Positions 10,799 to 22,083 of a stretch of DNA of 64,000 nt are shown here, piece by piece. A program made the position numbers and the translations under genes. The DNA lies in NCBI GenBank assembly GCA_037974665.1, contig CM075765.1, positions 14,007,501 to 14,071,500 of the forward strand, written 5' to 3'. Source of the stretch: Ehretia macrophylla (lineage: Eukaryota; Streptophyta; Magnoliopsida; Boraginales; Ehretiaceae). How positions within the stretch are numbered: position 1 is the stretch's first letter; the number at the start of each line of letters is the position of its first letter. Below the pieces are notes generated by a model. That model saw only the letters and a program-made list of their open reading frames with translations, searched no databases and had not been told where the DNA came from.

Positions 10799-13048
10799 AT
10801 GGCAAGCTCATCAATGTCTCATATAGTTGAAGGTCAATCTTCCTCTAGACCACCATTGTTTAATGGAACAAACTATTCTTTTTGGAAAACTAGGATGAGA
10901 ATTTATATTCTAGCAAATGACATAAGAGTTTGGAAAGTGATACTAAATGGACCAATCACCCCAACTCTAACTAAGAAGGAATGAGACAAAACTACCTCCA
11001 TCCCAAAACCGGAAAAAGACTTTGATGAAGATGACTTCAAAATGTGTGAAAGAAACTTTAAAGCCATGAACATGTTATATCTTGCTTTAGATCCAAATAA
11101 GTTTAATAAAATTTTCGTATGCAAAAGTGCTAAAGAAATTTGGGACCAATTAGAAGTCATATACATAGTTATCGAATCGTGAATCGTATGGTGAATCGAA
11201 ATGTCATTTTTTTGAATCGTGAATCGAATCGAATCGTGAATCGTACCGATTCGGTCACAAATTTAAAACTAATTGATATTTGACATATTATGTTTCTAGT
11301 AACAGTTTTTAGTTGAGATTCTTTATTTGAATTAATATTAATATATGTTTTTGTTACTTTTCTAGATTGTTCACTACTTCACTTATTCCTAGTAGCCTAA
11401 ACAATTTCTGCATCACAATATCACACTATTTTTTTTGGTTGGAACAATATCACATTTCACAAGTGTCCAAACTAGTGCTCAAAAGCTGTTGTAAACACAA
11501 GTGGTCCAATCAGTTACGAGTTTTGTGTCCCATTTTTTTACTAAAGTGGACTTATTTTGTTAGCTACTTTGAAATATTTTGGGCTTTAAAAAAAAAAATT
11601 GACCCGAATCGCAAATGATTCAGTAAATCGTACGATTCACTAACGATTCACACGATTCAGTACCGATTCACTTGCGATTCACGTCGATTCATGATTCTCT
11701 TATCCGATTCGTATCATTTTTTTAGTGAATCGTATCGAATCGTACGATTCAAATCGCGAATCGTACGATTCTGATTACACTGGTCATATATGAGGGAACT
11801 AACCAAGTTAAAGAAACTAGAATAAACATGCTTGTTCATAAATATGAAATGTTCAAAATGTCATATGATGAAAATATTGAGCAAATATTTTCTAGATTTA
11901 CCGATATTGTTAATGCTCTTAAATCTCTTGGAAAAGAGTATTATAACAAAGAATTGGTAGGAAAAGTTATCCGAAGCTTAACCGAGCCATGGGAAGCAAA
12001 AGTGACGGCCATTGAGGAAGCTAGAAACCTCAAAACTTTCACCCTAAGTGAACTTATGGGATCTCTCATGAGCCATGAGTTGAAAAATAAAGATCGAGTA
12101 GAAGAAAAAAAGAATAATAAGAAGTCACTTTCACTCCTTACATCAAAGGCTCACTCAAGTGATAAAGAAGAAGAAAACATAGAAGATGAAGATGAGATAG
12201 CTCTTTTTACAAGGAATTTTAAAAAATTCCTCAAATATAAAAAGGTAAGTAAAGCTCCATCTTATAATAAGTTTATGAACAATGGAAGAAACAAGATGTT
12301 TCGATTGTGACAAGACGGGTCACATAAAAGCAAATTGTCCGAAACTAATCAAAAACAAGGGAGGAAAAGCCTTGAAAGCAACATATGTTGATGACAATGC
12401 ATCAACCGATGAACAAAGCGAAAATGGAGAAGTGGCGAATATCGTTTGTCTTATAACAAAAGAAGATGATAAGGTATGCTCCGAGTATTACTCATCTAGT
12501 TCATTAATTGATGATGAATGTTCATTCGAAAAATTACAATATGAATTTTTAAAAATGCATGATAGCTTTGAAATTGCAATTATCAAGATAAATGAATTAC
12601 AAAAGGAAAATTATATTTTGAAAGAAGAAAATAAGTTGCTTGAAAAAGATTGTGACTGTGCTCATGGAAAGGCACTTAAATTTCATTTAAAAAATGATGA
12701 TCTTCAAACAAAAATTGAAAAACAGAAAATCAAGGGTTAAATGAAAGCCTAGCAAGATTTATAAAAGGAAAAGAAAATCTTGATAAAATGCTTGGTTCAC
12801 AAAAATTGGCTTTTGATAAAAGTGGATTAGGATATGAACCTTCTCTAAAACAAAAAACCTTCAAAAGTTATTTTGTAAAAGCATCATCTTCTACAAATGA
12901 ACCATCAACATCTAAAAAAACATGTACCTATTGTGAAAAACAAGGTCATACAATATCACATTGTAAATTTCAAAATATGGTAGGTAGAAACTCTAAAATT
13001 CCTTCTTGGCTTAAACCAAAATGGATTATTAAATGTGCTAAAAATTAA
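10799..13048 (+). pseudogene. Sirevirus gag region (with hAT insertion and frameshifts)
   Basis: Starts MASSSMSHIVEGQSSSRPP, with the PPLFNGTNYSFWKTRM motif of Copia gag N-termini. A stop follows at 10981-10983 (TGA), a 619-bp DNA transposon interrupts at 11164-11782, and reading resumes through a long alpha-helical UBN2-like domain (11828-12300). A frameshift near 12290 leads into a CX2CX4HX4C zinc knuckle (CFDCDKTGHIKANC), then a coiled-coil-rich Sirevirus-type extension (12540-12730). A second knuckle, CTYCEKQGHTISHC, lies near 12930. Gag normally forms the particle and binds the RNA; this copy cannot make it intact. Confidence 0.88.
11164..11782. mobile_element. hAT-type non-autonomous element with GAATCG repeats, 619 bp
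   Basis: Inserted in the Sirevirus gag with a perfect 8-bp duplication GTCATATA (11156-11163 and 11783-11790). The ends are CATAGTTATC... and ...GATTACACTG, imperfect inverted repeats starting CA as in hAT elements. Both subterminal zones are filled with GAATCG/CGATTC words, in total more than 20. It is the same family as 47328-48384. No transposase is present. Confidence 0.82.
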
Positions 13049-13129
13049 TACTAACATTCTAGGACCTAATAGAACTTGGGGGCCTAAATTTTGTTGTTAT
13101 ATATAGGTCACCCTAAGAATGAAGTTTGA

Positions 13130-14444
13130 AGGAAACTAGGTCATTGATAGTGGATGTTCAAGACACATGATTGGTGATCCATAACTTTTCTATGAGCTCA
13201 ACAAATTCAAAGGAAATGTGAGCTTTGGAAACAATGAGAAAGGTAAAATCATTGGAAAAGGTAGCATTGGAAATAAAAGTAATATATCTATCCATGATGT
13301 GCTACTTGTGAAAGGATTACAACATAACTTGCTCAGTGTAAGTCAATTATGTGACAATGGTTATCTAGTTGAATTCAAATCATCATGTTGCACCGTTTTT
13401 AATAAAATGAAAAAATGTTTTTTTATTGCAAATAGACATGAAAATGTTTATATCATTGACTTTGATAGTATCTCATGTCCAAATGTTGATTGCTTAATCA
13501 CAACAAGCGAAGATTCTTGGTTGTGGCATAAAAGATTAGGACACATTAGAATGGACCTACTTGCTAAACTTTATCGAAAATATCTTGTAAGAGGTCTTCC
13601 TAAAACCAAGTTTGAAAAAGATCATTTATGTGATGCATGTCAATTTGGAAAACAACATAAAACATCTTTCAAAATCATTAGTCATGTGACCACATCAAAA
13701 GCCTTACAAAAACTTCATATGGACCTTTTTGGACCAATGGATATGGGTAGTCTAGGAGGATCTAGATATGTCTATGTTATTGTTGATGATTATACTAGAT
13801 ACACATGGGTCATGTTTCTTGCTCTCAAAAGTGATGCCTTAAATGAATTTGCAAAATTTTGTAAAAGAGTGCAAAATGAGAAAGACTACTACATTTCATG
13901 CATTCATAGTGATCAAGGCACATAATTCATAAATGTATCTTTTGTGGAATTATGTGAACAACATGGAATTGAGCATAACTTTTCGGCTCCTAGAACTCCT
14001 CAAAAAAATGGGGTAATTGAAAGGAAAAATCGAACTCTACAAGAAACGACAAGAACAATGTTGAAAGAAAACAACTTGCCTACATATTTTTGGGGAGAAG
14101 CCGTAAATATGGCTTGCTATGTTCTAAATAGACTATTACTTCGACCTTTTCTAAAGAAAACTCCATATGAGCTATGGAAGGGACGTACTCCAAACATTTC
14201 ACATTTTAAGACCTTTGGATGCAAGTGCTTCATCTTAAATAATAAAGAATACCTTGGTAAGTTTGATTCAAAATCCGACGAAGGTATCTTTATAGGTTAC
14301 TCTTCTAGAAGCAAGGCATATTGGGTTTACAATAGAAGAACCCCAGTAATTGAGGAATCTATGCATGTTAATTTTGATGAAACTAACCCTTTTATGTCAA
14401 GAAAAGATGAAGATGATGATATAGGTATTCAACTAGTTGAATAA
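13130..14444 (+). pseudogene. Sirevirus protease and integrase
   Basis: The protease is marked by a D-S-G-C-S-x-H-M motif near 13148. The integrase follows with the HHCC zinc finger (WLWHKRLGH ... LCDACQFGK), then the catalytic core: LHMDLFGPM (first Asp), HSDQGT (second Asp), and the third acidic position near IERKNRTLQE. GKFDSKSDEGIFIGYS is the Copia-specific C-terminal motif. In-frame stops lie upstream of 13218 and at 13923-13925, where TAA replaces a sense codon directly after the second Asp motif. Confidence 0.88.
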
Positions 14445-14689
14445 CAAAGTCAACCTATCTCTACAAGTAAAAAAGGCAATACATCCTCAAGCAATCAAAT
14501 TGATACTCCAAATGAGGAAAAACAACCAACGTCAAATGATTAAATTGTCTCAACAAATCAAGATCTCCCAAAATGTTAGAAATTTGTAAAAAATCATCCA
14601 CATGATCAAATTCTCAGAGATCCATCACAAGGACTAAGAACTCGCTCTAATCTAAATATTTTTTTGTGAACATGTTGCTTTTATATCTC

Positions 14690-15789
14690 AAATAGAACCT
14701 ACGAACATAAAAAAAAGCATTATTTGATGATGATTGGATTATTGCTATGCAAGAAAAACTTAATCAATTTGAAAGAAATCAAGTTTGGACCTTAGTTGAA
14801 AGACCTAGTGATTACCCAATTATTGGTACGAAATGAGTTTTTCGAAACAAACTAGATAAATCTAGTAATGTAACTAGAAACAAGGCTAGGTTAGTTGCAC
14901 AAGGATATAACCAAGAAGAAGGAATAGACTATGAAGAAACATTTGCACTAGTAGCTCGACTAGAATCCATTCTAATGTTGCTAGCATATACATGTTTTAT
15001 GAACTTCAAACATTATTAAATGGATGTCAAAAGTGCTTTCCTAAATGGTTATCTTCAAGAAGAAGTCTATGTTGAACAACCACCTGCATTTGAAAATTCC
15101 AATCTATCAAATCATGTGTTCAAACTTTAAAAAGCTCTTTATAGACTTAAACAAGCACCTAGGGCTTGGTATGATAGATTAAGTGGCTATTTGATTGGTA
15201 AAGGTTTTTCTAGAGGTAAACTAGACCCTACCTTATTTGTAAAAAGAAAAGCTAAAGATATCTTGCTTGTACAAATATATGTTGATGATATTATTTTCGG
15301 TGCTACTAATGAATCCCTCTGTGAGTATTTTTCTTAGTGCATGCATAAAGAATTTGAAATGAGCATGATGGGAGAATTAAATTTCTTCCTTGGACTTCAA
15401 ATCAAACAAACAAAGAAAGACATTTTCATAAATCAAGCCAAGTACATAAAGGAAATTGTTAAGAAGTTCGGACTTGAAACTGCAAAAGAGATAAGCACTC
15501 CAATGGGAACTTCCACAAAGCTTGACGATGATGAAAAAGGTAAATCGGTTGATGAAAAACAATATCGAGGTATGATTGGAAGCCTTCTCTATTTAACTGC
15601 CTCTAGACGCGATATTATATTTTCTATATGCTTATGTACTCGTTTTCAATCTTCTCCCAAGGAATCCCATTTAAATGCCGTAAAAAGAATTATTAGATAC
15701 CTCAAAGGTACTATTGATTTAGGACTCCTTTACCCAAAAGGTACATCTTTTGAACTTTTAGGATATTTCGATGCCGACTATGCGGGTTG
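14690..15789 (+). pseudogene. Sirevirus reverse transcriptase
   Basis: Copia RT blocks can be followed through the region, with the polymerase signature YVDD at 15278-15289 followed by IIFGATN. Several in-frame stops are visible (near 14836, 15018, 15129 and at 15335-15337). The longest clean part (15341-15789) carries FFLGLQI and the YRGMIGSLLYL connection motif. Confidence 0.88.
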
Positions 15790-16222
15790 AAAGATTGATA
15801 GAAAAAGCACTAGTGGTAGTTGTCACTTTCTTAGACATGCTTTAGTTTCATGGTCTAGTAAGAAACAATATAGTGTAACCCTTTCAACGACGGAAGCCGA
15901 GTATGTAGCTATGGGTAGTTGTATGGCACAAATTTTATGGATGAAACAAACTCTGCTCGACTTTGGTCTAGAATATGATCATGTACCTATCAAATGTGAT
16001 AATATAAGTGCTATAAGTCTATCAAGGAATCCAATTCAACATTCTAGAACTAAACATATTGAAATTCGTCATCATTTTCTAAGAGATCATGTGCAAAAAT
16101 GTGATATTGAACTTGTTTTTGTTGATTCTATGCATCAATTGGTCGACATTTTTACAAAACCTTTGCATGAAAATCATTTTTGTGCCATTAAAAGAGAATT
16201 AGGAATGCTTTGGGTCACTTGA
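15790..16222 (+). pseudogene. Sirevirus RNase H
   Basis: Continues the RT frame after a stop at 15788-15790. ADYAG (the first catalytic Asp region), a TEAEYVA motif near 15892, and CDNISAISLSRNPIQHSRTK are the standard Copia RNase H signatures. The reading ends with LVDIFTKPL and a stop at about 16220. Confidence 0.88.
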
Positions 16223-16280
16223 ATTTTTGAAAATCTGCATTTTTTTTCTTCAAAAAACAGGGGATCCGGGCGTTACTGCA

Positions 16281-16370
16281 TTAATCCGGTCGACCGAATG
16301 AAGCATGCAACGACCAGATCACGACTCACTGCCGGGCGTTACTGCCCTTATCCGGTTGACCAGATCAGGG
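16281..16370. repeat. CCGGT palindromes upstream of the extra Sirevirus ORF
   Basis: Two more copies of the LTR palindrome theme (TTAATCCGGTCGACCGAATG at 16281 and TTATCCGGTTGACCAGATCA near 16348), each preceded by CCGGGCGTTACTG. The same pair occurs in each LTR. Confidence 0.65.
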
Positions 16371-16680
16371 CCCTATCGACCGGATCGCACTAATTGAAAA
16401 ATGGGGTTTGGTAATTTTTTTTCAAAATTTCTCCTACTAAACTTCAAATTCTCTCAATTTCTCTCAACATTTTCTATTTCAACTCTTCAAAACTACTATC
16501 TTTTCATCACTAATTGATTCACAACACATCTTTATCATCAAATCCTTGTCTTTGCATCATCAAACTCTTCAAAATCTTCAAAAAAAAAAAAAACCTTCAA
16601 AATCCTTGCCTACAAGGTGCTCGACGAAATTCCTCAAAGGCAATCTTCTTCTAAAAACTTCAATTTCTTGCAAACTCCCA

Positions 16681-17748
16681 ATGGTACCACCAAATACTAA
16701 CTCAAGGAAGCGCAAGCAGGGTGAATCATCTTCATCCGGGCCTCAAATCATTGTCAATCCCGATGCCTTTCCACAACAAAATATCTTATAGGGTAAGTTT
16801 TTAGACCTTCATACATTATTTAATGGCACTAGAATTTTGAGAATTTTAGATGCTCAAGGTTGGCTACCTATGTTAAGATTTGCTAGCAAGGGCTGTACCT
16901 CTTGGATTCGTGAATTCTACTACTATGCTAATTTAGATTTTAACACCATGAAGTTGAAAAGCCAAGTTAAGGATAGGGTTTTAGAATTTTCTGCTAGTGA
17001 TTTTGCTAGAGCTTTCGGAATTTCAAATCAAGGGACTAAGCTTTATTCTTACAAAGGCATGCCAGAAGGCATTCATGATGATTTAGAAGAAAGGGTTATA
17101 GAATTCCTTTGGGAAGGAATGGGGAAGATTAACACTCATTATCCTAAGAAAAAAGAAATCACCCCGGAAAAGAAGCTTTTAGTTTACATTCTTCATGAAG
17201 TTATTATTCCAAGGGAAGTTAAAGATGATTCTATTCCGAAATTCACTGCTTTGTTGATGTATTTGATGTATGAGGCAAAAAGGATCAATCTTCCACACAT
17301 CATTGTCAATCATAATGTCCACACCAAGGAAGCCGAAAACCAACTTGCTTATGGGGTGCTCTTAACACATCTCTTTGAGTCTTTAGATGTTCCACGAGAT
17401 CAAGAGTTTGAGTCTATAAGCGCTAGATCATATCTTTTAAATTTCAGTAGCATCACTCGTCAAAAGTTGAAGTTTTGTAACCACCAAGTTCTTGACGTTG
17501 ATGATGATACAAATGATGATACTATTGTGTTTGAATCTCTTGATATTGATCCCGATCCCTTCAGAGATCCTATGGAAAGACAAGGCACTGGTAGATGTGG
17601 TGTTGGTAGCTCTCGATGAGCTAGATCATCTTCCTCTCAACCCTCCACACATGATGAAATCATTGCTCGCCTTAATGCACAAGATGTTCGTTTGGATCGT
17701 ATGGAGCAAATGTTGAAAGCCTTACATGACCATCATCTTGGCTCTTAG
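16681..17748 (+). pseudogene. Extra 3' ORF of the Sirevirus (plant 'putative transposon protein' type)
   Basis: Sits between RNase H and the 3' LTR, where Sireviruses carry an extra or envelope-like ORF. It begins MVPPNTNSRKRKQGE, a basic N-terminus, has a TAG at 16789-16791, then a long clean stretch (16837-17619). That stretch has the SRGCTSWIREFY-like pattern (KGCTSWIREFYYYANL) and FSASDFARAFGIS, which resemble the domain annotated in plants as putative plant transposon protein. After a TGA at 17617-17619 the frame continues to a short coiled coil (LDRMEQMLKALHDHHL). Its function is unknown. I see no transmembrane segment that would support a true envelope. Confidence 0.7.
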
Positions 17749-18187
17749 TTTGTGGATGCCTTGAGATTTGTCTCTCTTCAAACAATTTTTTACCTTTCAA
17801 ATGTTACTTTCATCAAATACTCCTCTGCATTTTCATTTCGTTTTAACATTGTTTGGATAGTTTGTTTCCTTTCATTCATGTTTTTTTTTACAACTCCTCT
17901 TATGACTATTTGTTATGTGAGCTATATTTTGTTGATGTCAAATAGGAAGAGAAAAGGTATATTGAAATGGAATAAAACATGAAAAGAGTAAAATAAGTAT
18001 AATCATATGTGTATGTCATTTATAAAACTGTGCACTTATTCAGGAGGAGCTTGCTTTTCAAGTACAAGCTATTGATTCAATCAAGCTCAAATTGAGGGGG
18101 AGATCTCAAATCAAGTTTTATTCTTCAATTTCAACTACTTCATGCTTACTAATTTCAATGTTTTGTCATCATAAAAAATAGGGAGAT

Positions 18188-19814
18188 TGTTGGCCTAAAA
18201 AGCTTATAATCTTTATTTTTGTAATAACAAAACATCTAAATTGTGCTTTAGTATTCTATTTGTATTTTGGGTAAGACATTCAATCCAACAAAGCAAGTCC
18301 ACATCAACATGGATCAACTCAATTCAATCATGGATCAACTAAATTCAGTCAAAGGCTAGAAAGCTATTGGATCAAAGTCAAAGCCCAATCAGAAAATGTA
18401 TCAAAGCCCAAAAAGGTAATCCTTTGTCTTGTCTCATGCAAATGAAGACTCTCAGGGGAAATCAAGCTATGTAGACCTGAAGAAAAAGATTTGTTAACTC
18501 AAAGAATTCGAGTTGAAGACTCGACGATAAAGAAGGAGTCACAAGGAAGGAAATGTGGCAACATAAGGGGTACCGGTATAAAAATGTTGTTTGCCTAAGT
18601 ATGATTTGTGAAGCTCATAATTTCTCCAATTTTTTTTTTATTCGCAAAATATCTTTCATTCAAATATTTTCAAAAAGATCATTTCGAATTCATTCTTGAA
18701 AAACATACTTTTTAGATTTCAAACTCTTGTGTTATAAAAATAGTTATAAATCTTTTCAGGAGTTTCGAAAATGTTTTGAGATGTTAAAAATGCTAAAAAC
18801 ACTTTTATATATGTGTCCTTAAAAGTGCCCAAATGCTTTACCATTAAACAAATTATTTTGGGGTTCAAAAAATCACTTTTTAGCATTTTAAATCATCCAG
18901 ACGTTACTAGCCTCATCCGCTCAACCGGATGAAGGCCACAACGTCCTGCAGAGAGCTCTGGTCCGGGTGTTACCTACCTCATCCGGTCGATTGGATGAAG
19001 GCCTCAGTGACCGGATGGCTTAATGAGAAAATTTGGGATTTTTGCTTGATATCTGATTTGTGTCTAACTTTTTCCTCCTTTTAAGCCATGCTCTCTTACC
19101 ATCTCAAACATCTCTCAAAACCTTAATCTTCACATTTTCTAAGCTAAATCAAAGAGTTTTTCATATCTTTTTCATTGAGAAACCTTGAGCTATCACTTTC
19201 ATATCTTTGAGCATTTAAAGTGTTATTAAATTGTAATATCAAACTCAAATAGGAGTTGTTATTCTTATTCATATTTTCATACAATCATTGTATTACACTC
19301 TTGCACATAGATTAAGAGAATCATTGTGAGAAGAAGTGTTGTAATCCTTTGTGGACTCAAATGAAGAGAGATTAGTAGGCTGAGCTTCACCTACACTTGA
19401 AGAAGCTTGTGTAACTCATGTGGACTCAAGAGTAATTGAAGTTGGTTCTTTGCTTCACCAATATTTGAAGAAACATCTTAGTGGAGATTGTTTAAATCCT
19501 AAGGGAAGGGAAGACCTTAGGTGGTGGACTAGACTCTCTCTCTTTATTTGTCATTTAACTTCCTTTGGATATTGCTTACATTGATTGTTTGATTGTTGTT
19601 GATTTATCCACTTGAAGTTTAATCCTTGAAGTTCTAAATATTTATCTAGTGCTATAATCCTATATGCTTATTAAGTGCTTGATGAATTGCCTATAAGAAC
19701 TTCTAGAGTATAATTATCTTTTGCTAGATAGTATTTCCACATTAAAATTTTAAATTTAGTAATCTTGCCAAACAACCTAATTCACCCTCCCTCTTAGGTT
19801 ATCTAGGGCCAACA
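18188..19814 (+). repeat. Sirevirus 3' LTR (1627 bp)
   Basis: Aligns throughout with 9061-10742, with scattered substitutions, small indels and one deletion of about 54 bp near 19530. It is preceded by AAAAATAGGGAGAT, a plausible polypurine tract, and a second purine run GAGGGGGAGAT lies near 18094. Palindromes are at 18913-18931 and 18979-18998. Confidence 0.92.
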
Positions 19815-20775
19815 GATGGTTTACCTGCATTCCCCAAGAGAGAAGCCAATACTTTGTAGGTAGTCTATCTTGCCAAATAATCCATGTACAAAAAGCATGT
19901 TTGGGAGTTTGATGCTTGAACCAAATAGCTTGAAACCAGTCCACAGTAGGTTGTCAATTTCTCACCACCTCCCAGGTTGACTGCAAAGTAAATCTCCCAT
20001 TCACATCACCAATCCATCTAATACCGATGTTGTTGGAGATCGATGAACTCAAACAAAGGGCAGTTCAGGGGCCAATGCCACTGACCGTCATAGATGTAAT
20101 TGTTAACTTCAGGAAACAAATTAGAACCCGCTCCAATAATCTCTTCCTCTTGAACCAGATCGCTAAGAACTCAAAGAGGGTACAACCAATCCAACCAAAA
20201 TATATAGGGTGGAAAAATAAAGGGTTTGGCAATGTCTTTAAGTTTCAAAAGCTTTTTCCAATTCCATGAAGCAGAGTTAAGAGCTTGAAAGAGCTAGCCA
20301 CAAGTTTGTTACTTTCAAAAGGTAGTCATAAACCCACCTCACCCAAACATACTTATGTCTAGTATGCAGACGCCACAAATGTCTCTTAATGACTGCAGTA
20401 TTCAAGTCTTTGAGTTGTCTTAGCCCAATACCTCCTTCATCCAATTTTAGATAAACTTTTGGCCAAGCAATCCTAGCTTTTTTCCCATTTTCCTCATTAC
20501 CTGACCAGAGAAAGGCTACTAACTTCTTTTCAATAATTTCCAAGACCCTATTCAGAAGGAATAAAGTCCTCGCCAAATAAGCTTGAATGTTAGAGAGGAC
20601 GGCCTCAATAAGATGCTTACGCCCAACAAACGGTGAGCCATTTGGGCGCCCAGTTACAAATTTTCTGAATAAGGCCATCACAATCATTCCTATAAAGTCT
20701 CCTTGGTAGGAGTGGCACACCAAGCTATTTCATAGGCAATTTACAAAGGTTGAAACCAGTTAGGTGGAGCGCATC
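19815..20775 (-). pseudogene. LINE 3' fragment, proximal part (RT C-terminus), antisense
   Basis: On the minus strand this reads, from 20775 down: LPMK.LGVPLL (LINE RT palm/thumb), a frameshift, GRKHLIEAVLSNIQAYLART, AFLWSGNEENGKKARIAWP and GGIGLRQLKDLN, then the zf-RVT domain (WFKHQTPKHAFCTWIIWQDR). The reading runs straight into the Sirevirus at 19815 and continues on its far side at 9060. Stops and frame changes mark it as dead. The 5' end is truncated, as usual for LINEs. Confidence 0.82.
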
Positions 20776-20784
20776 TAATGGTGT

Positions 20785-21015
20785 GTTATCATTTTAGGCT
20801 CTTTACAATATAAGGCCACTAGTATTTTAAATTGCCTATGGTTTTACTTGTTTAAAATGACGTTGTAGGGATTTAATCTTCCATAACGCATTCCATCGAA
20901 CATTGGATTATACAGGCATATTAACAATGATAGAATAAGCTGACTTAACTAAGAAGTTGCCTTTAGAACCACTCTCCCATACGCAGTATCTTCCTTTTCA
21001 TAATCTTGGAAGATA
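20785..21015 (-). pseudogene. Second LINE fragment, inverted 5' part
   Basis: On the minus strand this reads CVWESGSKGNFLVKSAYSII, then WNALWKIKSLQRHFK, the start of a LINE zf-RVT region. The logical continuation of that domain lies immediately to the right but on the plus strand (21040 onward), so this looks like the 5' inversion produced by twin priming. Confidence 0.6.
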
Positions 21016-21018
21016 TGC

Positions 21019-22083
21019 ATGCTAGAAATCTCAACAAGGGCTTTTTGTGGTAATATTGTTTGCAATACAGTCCAGTCCCACATTCCATCCTGTATCAGTT
21101 GGCAAACAATTCATCGTCGCATTGCGTCACTTGATCAATCGGCGGCAAGAGGTATTCTTTTAGATGCCACTTGTTGTAGATGTGGCATTGCAAGGCAAAA
21201 TGTGGAACATATCTTTCGGATATGTTATTTTGCAAGGCAGGTTTGGGCTCTTTTCCTTAATCAACAAAAATTGCAGTCTTTTCTTGTTTTAGAATGGGAT
21301 ACTTGGTGGAATACTAACATGAGGAGGAGTACAAGAGAAATTAATGGATGTCCATGGAATGTTGTGCTTGTAACCATCATATGGTGAATATGGAAATGGA
21401 GTAATGAAGAAATGTTTAGCAGTAAGGCAATCTATTCAGATACATTTATATCAAAGTTTATTGGGAAACAGGCTATGGAGTTTAGATTGGCATAGAACAC
21501 ACAGAACAATGTCAGAGGGGTGAAAGAAATAGAGAATGATGGAAATTTAACATTGATGGATGGTCATTATTCCAAGATGAGAAGGAGAATTGGATGTCGG
21601 GTTTTGTGGTGAATGTGGGAATTACTATCAACAATATAACATAATTGATTGGACTTTGAGAGGGATTGAAGCTAGCAATTACATTGAGAATTCATAAACT
21701 CACTATTGAGTCAGATCCACAACTAATTATTAGTTTGATCAAGGAACAGACCCCACCCAATAGTCCGCTTAAATGGTTAATTCAGGATTGCAAGTATATG
21801 CTACAAAGTAATGTCAAGTTCAATATTGAATATATTTACAGGTAGGCAAACGTTTGTGCGGATTGGCTTGCAAACAATGCTTTCCTGTGGCCATTAGGAG
21901 CTCACATCACATGGAGTGACATACCCCCGACTTGTAATTCTATAGTTTCGGCTTTTGCCTCTCAAGGAAAAAAAATAAATTTTGTACCAAATCATGGCAT
22001 TTTTACCATTTATTATTTTATGTTGAACTGACAATTAACTGGGGACGAATTCAACTTTATTTAAGGAATTATTGAAAGCACAG
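21019..22083 (+). pseudogene. Second LINE fragment, zf-RVT C-terminus and RNase H, copy 1
   Basis: The plus strand reads WQTIHRRIASLDQSAARG, then CCRCG...VEHIF.IC (zinc-binding zf-RVT residues), then an RNase H-like domain: NIDGWSLFQDEEENW-type start, LTIESDPQLIISLIKEQ and an ...CADWLANNA end. Stops interrupt it near 21385, 21495 and 21642. The part from 21342 to 22083 is repeated at 23072-23813. Confidence 0.75.

Larger units (their letters stand above)
9061..19814 (+). mobile_element. Complete Sirevirus-type Ty1/Copia LTR retrotransposon, decayed
   Basis: Long LTRs at 9061-10742 and 18188-19814 start TGTTGGCC and end GGCCAACA, and the whole is bracketed by the 5-bp duplication GATGG (9056-9060, 19815-19819). 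Order: LTR, tRNA-Met-type primer site, gag, protease, integrase, reverse transcriptase, RNase H, then an extra ORF, then LTR; this is Copia order. The very long LTRs, gag with extra coiled-coil, extra 3' ORF and repeated CCGGT-centred palindromes fit the Sirevirus (SIRE/Maximus) lineage. Each coding part has stops or frameshifts and gag holds a hAT-like insertion, so it is not autonomous. It landed in an antisense LINE fragment. Confidence 0.92.
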
